Shown here: positions 1-5,496 of the stretch, in pieces | How positions within the stretch are numbered: position 1 is the first letter of the stretch | How the letters are laid out: the number at the start of each line of letters is the position of its first letter | Origin: Euryarchaeota archaeon UBA181 | Lineage (GTDB): Archaea > Thermoplasmatota > Poseidoniia > Poseidoniales > Thalassarchaeaceae | Length of the DNA: 11,615 nucleotides | Assembly (NCBI GenBank): GCA_002496725.1 | Contig: DALI01000055.1 | Coordinates: forward strand, 17,763 to 29,377 | Direction of reading: 5' to 3' | Position numbers and translations under genes: made by a program | Notes under the pieces: model-generated | Seen by the model: the letters and a program-made list of their open reading frames with translations, nothing else | Database searches by the model: none | What the model was told of the DNA's origin: nothing

Positions 1-138
1 ATAAGATATGAGATAGGACTGATAGAAGATACTCGGGTTTCAGTAGGACAAATAATACAGCTGGAAAGAGTGGGTTTAGCAAGAGTTGAGGAAATTGATG
101 AGATAACAGGAATCAGCCTTATCTGGCTACACGGATAG
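1..138 (+). CDS. gltX: Glutamyl-tRNA synthetase, C-terminal fragment (partial)
   Basis: Frame 1 is open from the window edge to a TAG at 136-138 and encodes the last 45 residues of a protein whose start lies outside the window. The segment VSVGQIIQLERVGLARVEEI followed by a short strand ending in WLHG resembles the last beta-barrel strands of archaeal/eukaryotic-type glutamyl-tRNA synthetases, which commonly end in a pattern like VGDIVQFERFGFxRxD and then an aromatic-rich strand. That class I enzyme charges tRNA(Glu), and in archaea also tRNA(Gln), with glutamate in the cytoplasm. The family call rests only on this short tail, with no catalytic motif in view, so another protein with the same type of anticodon-binding barrel (GlnRS-like) remains possible. 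The next gene on the same strand starts 78 bp downstream. Confidence 0.62.
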   Translation: MRYEIGLIEDTRVSVGQIIQLERVGLARVEEIDEITGISLIWLHG

Positions 139-216
139 CTGAACGTTTCTGGTAAACTGGCTCGGTTTTGTCCCAACAAGGGTTGAGTTCAAGATGTTCA
201 ACGTTGTGTCGACTTC

Positions 217-2214
217 ATGGGCGTACACCATAGAGCTGGACCCTACCTGATTGTCCTAGCATTTCTAATGGCTATTTTTGGACCCATCAGTAATGTTTCA
301 GCACAACAAGAAAACTGTTGTTCTGAGGATAGTTTTGAGTTGTTTCTGAAGGATGATCCGGATGCTGGTACTCTGACACCGTTCCAAGCAGAGATCGACG
401 AGGGAGAATCAAAATTAGTAAATCAAGTCCTACAGCCAATCGAAGTTGGAACATGGGGTGTCCCTTGGGGGATAGATGGAAGCTATCCTGCCGATGAATG
501 GGAGTTCAATATCTACTACGAAGTACAAGGTGCAGTAGGAGTTAACATCAATATGACTGTAGAAGTTAGGATTGGCGGATCGTTCTACGAAGGAGGGACA
601 TCCGGGATAGAGCCGTACCTAACAGGAGAGGGGGACATACAATCTATTGTGAGCGTGGGTTCTGGGGATGTCAGGGAAGATGATCAGATAGAGGTAAGCC
701 TGATTGTCCAGCTTCTCGGTTTCAATCAGCCGGGTGATGACTCTGGAGTAATTTTTCACTGGGGTAGTGATGAACACCCTTCTAGTATCTCAGCAAAGCT
801 TCCCCTTGTCGAAGTAGAGATGAAAGAGGCGAGTGTTAGTGGAAACTTGGTATACTTTCCGATTTTACTTTCTTCTAGTTTCGAAGATAGGATATGGTCG
901 TCTTCTACAGGAGTGTTTGAAATTCAGAATATTGAAGTTTCAGATAAGCCCGTGGCAACATTAGTTGAGGGTGGCGTAGAGGTAACTTTTGTTTGGAGCT
1001 TGCCTGAAGGTATCGAAAGTGGTTCTTTCCAAGCACAATTTACTCTGGAACCTCAAAACGGACTCCAGATAAGTGCCAATATGACTCATTTCATTGAGGC
1101 AGGGGAGGATGATGGAGGAGGAGGTTCATGGTATCCAGCTAGTGAGCCACTGAGGAGTGGTGGATCGGAGATACTAGTGACGATAGACGCTGATTGGGAT
1201 GGAAGTGAAGTGAAGAAGGATATCTCTCTGGAGTTTGATGGATCTATGTCTCAATGGATGAGATGGGGCCTTGATAACATAGGGAACTCAAGTCTTGGAT
1301 CTAGTAGTTGGTGGAGAAATTTGAATTCATACTCTGATTCTGTCCCTGATTCCGACTATAACAATAAGATGGTCGATAGTTCTGAACTTATGGCCCTCAA
1401 CGGCTACTTAACTGGGTCAAATTCTGATCTGAAATCGTTTCTATCAAATGGACTCTACATAGAGTCTGAGTCGATTATAGGTGTCGATCCCCTTGATTTG
1501 GGACCTACTGAAATTTCTATTGATTTGGGCGGCACGAGCGGATTCAGTTCTGAGACCATAACAATAAGAATCTCCACTTCTTACTCTGTCATGGAAGGAG
1601 ATAGACAGTTACTCATTGAGAGTTTTACAAGAACAACCGATGAGGAATACTGGACAATGATATCCATTGATGCCAGTCTCCAGGGATCTATGCTAACTGA
1701 CCTAGGAATAGTCTCTGCTGATGGCATTGACTACTCGCACAGGAGGTGGATAGTATCTGAAACTCTGTCTGTTGATGAGTCCGATATGGATGCCGACGAA
1801 GGATTCAGAGTAGAATTCACACCAACGGGGAATGGATTGTTCAGCGTATTATTGGGATCGGGGATGATGGTCCTAGTACTAAGCCTCTCAATAGGCCTTG
1901 GAATGACCATGACTAGGAAGAGATCTAGATTTCCCACTATGATTACCGTCACCGCCTTGGGCGTGTTATCGTTTGCAATATATTTCTTAGGCCTCCCTAT
2001 GCAGATGGTACTGGGAATAGTTGCTAGTAGTGTTCTACTTGTTTTCCCAATATCATTACTTTCTCCTAGGATAAAGGGCGGGATTAGAGGCCTTTCTAAT
2101 GCCCCTAGTGTCAAATGTCCTTCTTGTGGATCTACAGTTCCTGTCGAGTCCGATGTTAGGCCCCTGAGGATTACATGCGAAGGGTGCGATAGTGTAATTA
2201 GAATTGAAGAGTGA
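217..2214 (+). CDS. Secreted, membrane-anchored protein with C-terminal cytoplasmic zinc ribbon
   Basis: I do not recognise a named family for this 665-aa protein. Residues 1-29 form a signal peptide (hydrophobic core LIVLAFLMAIFG, probable cleavage after NVSA). Two adjacent cysteines (34-35) open the mature chain. Residues 30-540 are acidic, beta-strand-rich and contain NxS/T sequons, which suggests an extracellular or S-layer-side ectodomain. A glycine-rich hinge (DDGGGGSW) lies near residue 300. Three membrane segments follow at about 541-565, 573-593 and 596-615. Basic loops (TRKRSR, and RIKGGIRG before the tail) place the C-terminus in the cytoplasm. The tail carries a zinc ribbon, Cys634-x2-Cys637 and Cys654-x2-Cys657. 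The ATG at 217 is chosen because the signal peptide begins there. Its stop abuts the stop of the convergent gene with no spacer. Function is unknown; an envelope sensor or surface structural protein would fit. Confidence 0.8.
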   Translation: MGVHHRAGPYLIVLAFLMAIFGPISNVSAQQENCCSEDSFELFLKDDPDAGTLTPFQAEIDEGESKLVNQVLQPIEVGTWGVPWGIDGSYPADEWEFNIYYEVQGAVGVNINMTVEVRIGGSFYEGGTSGIEPYLTGEGDIQSIVSVGSGDVREDDQIEVSLIVQLLGFNQPGDDSGVIFHWGSDEHPSSISAKLPLVEVEMKEASVSGNLVYFPILLSSSFEDRIWSSSTGVFEIQNIEVSDKPVATLVEGGVEVTFVWSLPEGIESGSFQAQFTLEPQNGLQISANMTHFIEAGEDDGGGGSWYPASEPLRSGGSEILVTIDADWDGSEVKKDISLEFDGSMSQWMRWGLDNIGNSSLGSSSWWRNLNSYSDSVPDSDYNNKMVDSSELMALNGYLTGSNSDLKSFLSNGLYIESESIIGVDPLDLGPTEISIDLGGTSGFSSETITIRISTSYSVMEGDRQLLIESFTRTTDEEYWTMISIDASLQGSMLTDLGIVSADGIDYSHRRWIVSETLSVDESDMDADEGFRVEFTPTGNGLFSVLLGSGMMVLVLSLSIGLGMTMTRKRSRFPTMITVTALGVLSFAIYFLGLPMQMVLGIVASSVLLVFPISLLSPRIKGGIRGLSNAPSVKCPSCGSTVPVESDVRPLRITCEGCDSVIRIEE

Positions 2215-3075
2215 CTATAGTTTTCCTTCCCTCAGCAATGTATCAATTATCTGGCAGGATGCCAATACTGGATCTTTGTCCCTCCAGATATTAGAAGACA
2301 TCCTAATCTGACTCGCCAAGTCACTATCCCAACCAGGGGCCAAAATACAATTCCATACTATCTCTTCGAGTCGGGAAGTAGAAGGGCTATTTGAGTTGAG
2401 TACGGATCTACAAAGATGGGAAATTGATCTGGCCCTTCCCTCGTCCCCCATTGAACTCCACCTAGAAGATACTGCCACAAGGGCCCCCTGATCTATGAAA
2501 TCTAGAGTTGATACATCGGGGCTAGGAACCTCAGGAAGAGGAATGACCCTGATACTTCCTTCCAAAGTAAGTATTTCCTTTAGAGTGGTATAAACTGGAT
2601 CATAAGTCATATCCATGCATGAATGAATCCAGTTCCCCGAGAGGGCCCACGGCCTGAGCCTCCTGACATAGATGCCAGAGGGAGAGATTATCTGAGCGAT
2701 AGAGTGACTAATGGCCACCGTAGTCAGGGGTCCGATTTTATCATCTCCAAGATGGCCGTGCAAGGCAGGGGACATTACTTCGCCGATAATTAAAATTTTA
2801 TTTTCAGAGTCCCATACCACGCCTTTGCCTTCTCCATTATTTTCTATTACTATCGAATTGTTTGGATAATTTTTTGCTCGTTTTCTTATTCTTCTCCTGT
2901 AGGCCGATTTGGAGTCTATCAGTGACGCCTCGATCGGAGCTATTGAGAGTGAACCTACAAAATTGGGCTCCGAAATAAGGGATATGGGTATTTTTGAATC
3001 TAATAATTCAGATACGGATTTTCTAACCAAATCTTCGATACTAGAAAATAAGTTGTCGGAGATGAGGTCCCTCAT
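2215..3075 (-). CDS. Hypothetical protein downstream of rps15
   Basis: This is a 286-aa protein that I cannot assign. It has no signal peptide or membrane segment and looks cytoplasmic. The N-terminal 28 residues look helical. A more distinctive stretch follows (SIAPIEASLIDSKSAYRRRI, about 44-63), then two short strands around IVIEN and ILIIGE (75-98), a motif HGHLGDDKIG (106-115), and RRLRPWALSGNWIHSC (138-153). It starts 45 bp after the rps15 stop on the same strand, so it is probably cotranscribed with rps15 and arcS. In many euryarchaea the gene following rps15 is a DHH/RecJ-type nuclease (GAN-like). The D-D pair in HGHLGDDKIG is faintly reminiscent of a DHH motif I, but no later DHH or aspartate motifs are visible, so I do not make that call. 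Real-gene status is supported by its length, clean start and operon position. Confidence 0.7.
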   Translation of the reverse strand: MRDLISDNLFSSIEDLVRKSVSELLDSKIPISLISEPNFVGSLSIAPIEASLIDSKSAYRRRIRKRAKNYPNNSIVIENNGEGKGVVWDSENKILIIGEVMSPALHGHLGDDKIGPLTTVAISHSIAQIISPSGIYVRRLRPWALSGNWIHSCMDMTYDPVYTTLKEILTLEGSIRVIPLPEVPSPDVSTLDFIDQGALVAVSSRWSSMGDEGRARSISHLCRSVLNSNSPSTSRLEEIVWNCILAPGWDSDLASQIRMSSNIWRDKDPVLASCQIIDTLLREGKL

Positions 3076-3120
3076 AGCCTATCTGGATAGTCATGAGTAC
3101 AAATCTACTACTATTGGAGA

Positions 3121-3576
3121 TTATTCCACTATTAGTCTCAATTGGTCTCTCTTGTACTGCCATTCAGCATCCAACTTACCCGAATCCTTGTAATAGCGGG
3201 AAAGCCGTCTAATCTTAGATTCACATAGCTCCAACTGACGTCTGTTGTGCTTATCTTTGGAATTGTTGTTTAGGTGATCTATTAGGCCCTGAGCTCTCCT
3301 CATTAGATTCATCATATCCTCAGGATAATTCGGGGTTATTCCGTTTCTCGAAAGAATTTGTGAAATTCTCTCACCGGTTGCTAGACGAACATCGGGGACA
3401 GCAAATTTATCTCTGAGGATGGTGCCTATCATGGCATTAGAGTGACCTTCGTTGTTCAAATCCAATATGTGCCCTTCAATGACTTTCTTATCAGTTTCTG
3501 ACCAAACTGGAAGATCTTTAGAGGTGGGTTTGGATGACCCGCTGGAGCCTTTTCCACCAGAGTGCATGCGTGACAT
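3121..3576 (-). CDS. rps15: 30S ribosomal protein S15 (archaeal/eukaryotic S13 type)
   Basis: This is a 151-aa small-subunit ribosomal protein that binds 16S rRNA and helps organise the central domain. The start is the ATG at 3576, giving MSRMHSGGKGSSGSS, which matches the RMHSxxKGxSGS beginning typical of archaeal S15. The frame is open further upstream as far as 3699 but that part overlaps arcS and has no family resemblance. Conserved blocks are IGTILRDKFAVPDVR (50-64), the helical LMRRAQGLIDHL (91-102), HNRRQL (110-115) and ESKIRRLSRYYKDSGKL (119-135). The length is typical for archaea; bacterial S15 lacks the roughly 60-residue N-terminal extension. It lies 68 bp downstream of arcS and 45 bp upstream of the 286-aa gene, all on the same strand. 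An inverted repeat sits in its leader (listed separately) and may control its translation or processing. Confidence 0.95.
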   Translation of the reverse strand: MSRMHSGGKGSSGSSKPTSKDLPVWSETDKKVIEGHILDLNNEGHSNAMIGTILRDKFAVPDVRLATGERISQILSRNGITPNYPEDMMNLMRRAQGLIDHLNNNSKDKHNRRQLELCESKIRRLSRYYKDSGKLDAEWQYKRDQLRLIVE

Positions 3577-3605
3577 AATAGAATCTCCGTGGGCGGCGAC
3601 CTGCT

Positions 3606-3634
3606 CTCCCTCTTTAACCACTACGTAGAGGGAG
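3606..3634 (-). promoter_or_regulatory. Inverted repeat (8-bp stem) in the rps15 leader
   Basis: On the minus strand CTCCCTCT (3634-3627) and AGAGGGAG (3613-3606) form a perfect 8-bp stem around a 13-nt loop (3614-3626). It begins about 10 nt after the arcS stop and ends 29 nt before the rps15 ATG. No T-run follows it on the minus strand, so it is not a classical U-tract terminator. It could be an mRNA processing site, a translational control hairpin, or chance in a purine/pyrimidine-skewed stretch. Confidence 0.45.
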
Positions 3635-3644
3635 GGGCACGTCA

Positions 3645-5435
3645 TCATAATCTGTGACGAGCCTTTGCCAGCCTTCCTGGTCCGAATGGCCACTCCCATC
3701 CAGGAGCTACTGACCTGGCACTTCCAATTAATTGTCCACCCTGAGTCACCAGAACTTCTTCTCCGACCCTGATCTCCCCCGTTGATGATTCGATATTAGT
3801 AGGAAATATATCGCCCTTCCAATCATGGCCCTCCACGATGCTTACAGCGGGGAAGCATTTTGACGAGAATAGTAGAGGAAGGCATTTCTTAGAAAATGCG
3901 AATCTACCATCACGGGGGTTCCAGCGTGCTAACTGATCCCCTTCCTTGGTGATGCTAAGGATTGGTAACCTGCCCGATACTATACTTCCATCGAGCCATG
4001 AGTCAGTTCCATGAATGAATCTCGATCTGGCCCTCATTAATTCCATTCTATGTTGCTTCTCCGATTTGTCAATAAGGTCCAGTCTATCTATCGTATCCAA
4101 AACACATTCTTTCAACTCATTAAGAGACTCTTTTGACCCGGCAGTACCCCTTCTTGTATCATGAATAACAATCCCCTCTACGGAGATATCCATGCCAGAG
4201 TGATTAATGATCTCGATGTAGTCATATCTATTACAAATTTCTGAAATCATAGAAGTTATCATTTCTAATTCATCCAAATCCCAGTCACCTGTAACAGGGA
4301 TATCATAGTGTGCGGCCGGCCATAGATCTTCAAGCTCCCTTGGAACGAGCCCTAGTGGAGAAGTCACCATGACTTGGTGTATCCTGTTACTAGGAATATT
4401 CCTTAGAAAGCGATGATGGCTTTGTGAAAGCCTATACGGCTTTTTAGCGGAACAGGGGAGTAAAAGTAGAACTTGACTTTGGTGTGATGGCGGAGTATGC
4501 GACTCTGAGACTCGCGACTTCCAATCATGAATCAACGCATCTTGTCTACTTATTGGGGAATTATATCTCATCTTTCTTCCACTATTATCCACTCCAGTGA
4601 AGGTGGATCCCCCAGAATTTGAGCATGACAGAGCATCATGCCTCCTGAGCCTCTCGACAGAGCGAGGGCTAGAAAGGCTAGATTTCTCTGCTAACTCTCT
4701 GACGGTTCCAGATCTAATTGCGGATCTAAGGGCGGCGATTGAATTATTCCAATGGGATAACTGCGCCTCCATGCTAGTATCCTCTCCAAGGGAGTCTTCT
4801 GCCACTCTAGGACCGTCTGAGGTAAGCAGGATCCCATTAGCTGAAGCAATCCTCGACCTTGATAGATCAAAGAGATCTACTCCGAACCAAGAAAGAAGGG
4901 AACAGTTGTCAGGACCTGATATTCCAGGAGTCCAGATTAGCGAAGAAGGGAATCTCCTTCTGACGGCATCGATAGCTTCAGCTAGTTTGCCTCCCGAGTT
5001 TGATAGCTGGGGAGAGTCTGTAATTGCAATTACTGAGGGTTGCATATCTGATTCCACTAGTGAAATATCATGATGCAGAGACTGCCAAGACAACGGAAGA
5101 AATTCTTCGCCCGACCCAAATTCTCCAGAATTTGAGGAGGATAAGCTGGAGGGAAGAACTAGTCCCTCTGATGATTCCCATTGATCCTTCCCCTCGAATG
5201 GGAAGCATAATTCCCCTCTTGTTGAAAGAAGTAATCGGGCTGGAAATTTTCTCGAGTCTCTTTGGAACATGAAAGGTGCTAATTCCAAGGGCACTTCTGG
5301 ATCAAACTCCGAGAGAACCAAACCGGGGGCCCACGAAGTTGGATTTTTTCTATCTCCGAGAGAGAAAATCCTAGAAAAACGATCCCTTGAACTCACCTCT
5401 CTAGAGAGTGGACGCTTGTTATTGGACTCGTCCAT
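3645..5435 (-). CDS. arcS: Archaeosine synthase ArcS (TgtA2), tRNA-guanine transglycosylase paralogue with PUA domain
   Basis: ArcS acts on preQ0 already inserted at position 15 of archaeal tRNA by TgtA. It is the amidotransferase/lysine-transfer step of archaeosine (G+) formation and in some lineages works with a radical-SAM partner. From the ATG at 5435 the protein has 596 residues. Residues 15-250 form a degenerate TGT-like barrel, including FPSSLIWTPGISGPDNCSLL and GVDLFDLSRSR (162-195). The family signature PCx3KPYx2Sx2H is exact: PCSAKKPYRLSQSH at 327-340. TSPLGLVPRELE (358-369) follows, and a PUA RNA-binding domain closes the protein (about 525-596; GDIFPTNIESSTGEIRVGEE). Residues 96-112 are an unusual Ser/Gly-rich loop. 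The frame stays open upstream to 5639, but that part overlaps the divergent gene and lacks homology; a GTG at 5396 is an alternative start. It is followed after 68 bp by rps15. Confidence 0.92.
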   Translation of the reverse strand: MDESNNKRPLSREVSSRDRFSRIFSLGDRKNPTSWAPGLVLSEFDPEVPLELAPFMFQRDSRKFPARLLLSTRGELCFPFEGKDQWESSEGLVLPSSLSSSNSGEFGSGEEFLPLSWQSLHHDISLVESDMQPSVIAITDSPQLSNSGGKLAEAIDAVRRRFPSSLIWTPGISGPDNCSLLSWFGVDLFDLSRSRIASANGILLTSDGPRVAEDSLGEDTSMEAQLSHWNNSIAALRSAIRSGTVRELAEKSSLSSPRSVERLRRHDALSCSNSGGSTFTGVDNSGRKMRYNSPISRQDALIHDWKSRVSESHTPPSHQSQVLLLLPCSAKKPYRLSQSHHRFLRNIPSNRIHQVMVTSPLGLVPRELEDLWPAAHYDIPVTGDWDLDELEMITSMISEICNRYDYIEIINHSGMDISVEGIVIHDTRRGTAGSKESLNELKECVLDTIDRLDLIDKSEKQHRMELMRARSRFIHGTDSWLDGSIVSGRLPILSITKEGDQLARWNPRDGRFAFSKKCLPLLFSSKCFPAVSIVEGHDWKGDIFPTNIESSTGEIRVGEEVLVTQGGQLIGSARSVAPGWEWPFGPGRLAKARHRL

Positions 5436-5448
5436 CGGGCTTGCGAGT

Positions 5449-5469
5449 GAAGCATATAGCTTGAAGCAT
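5449..5469. promoter_or_regulatory. TATA-like element with flanking GAAGCAT direct repeat, between arcS and the secreted-protein gene
   Basis: A TATA-like core (CATATA, 5453-5458) is the centre of a small dyad, AAGC-ATATA-GCTT (5450-5462). GAAGCAT occurs twice (5449-5455 and 5463-5469), a 14-bp period. The core is about 40 bp upstream of the GTG at 5497, which would give a short leader if transcription begins roughly 26 bp downstream of the TATA centre. That spacing supports 5497 as the start of the rightward gene. It is only about 20 bp from the arcS ATG, so it suits the rightward gene better. This is sequence inspection only. Confidence 0.3.
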
Positions 5470-5496
5470 TCTAAGGTGGAGTGGTGTCGGCTTGAT

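Noticed and set aside
139..216. Promoter or terminator in the gap after the GluRS tail
   Set aside because: No convincing TATA-like element, poly-T run or stem was seen in these 78 bases.
2731..2775. HGHLGDDKIG in the 286-aa protein as a DHH nuclease motif
   Set aside because: Only a loose likeness; the rest of the DHH-family motifs are absent, so no nuclease call is made.
3076..3098. Small inverted repeat CTATC-TG-GATAG before the 286-aa gene
   Set aside because: The stem is only 5 bp, which is expected by chance at this length; not listed as a feature.
3577..3699. Upstream extension of the S15 frame by 41 codons
   Set aside because: It overlaps the arcS 3' end and shows no S15 resemblance; the family start RMHSGGKG lies at the ATG at 3576.
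4597..5073. 158-codon plus-strand open frame
   Set aside because: Fully antisense to arcS, with no recognisable family; reads as a shadow of the arcS coding frame.
5269..5496. Upstream ATG for the large secreted protein
   Set aside because: It would put a polar 76-residue stretch antisense to arcS in front of an obvious signal peptide; GTG at 5497 (or 5476) is a better start.
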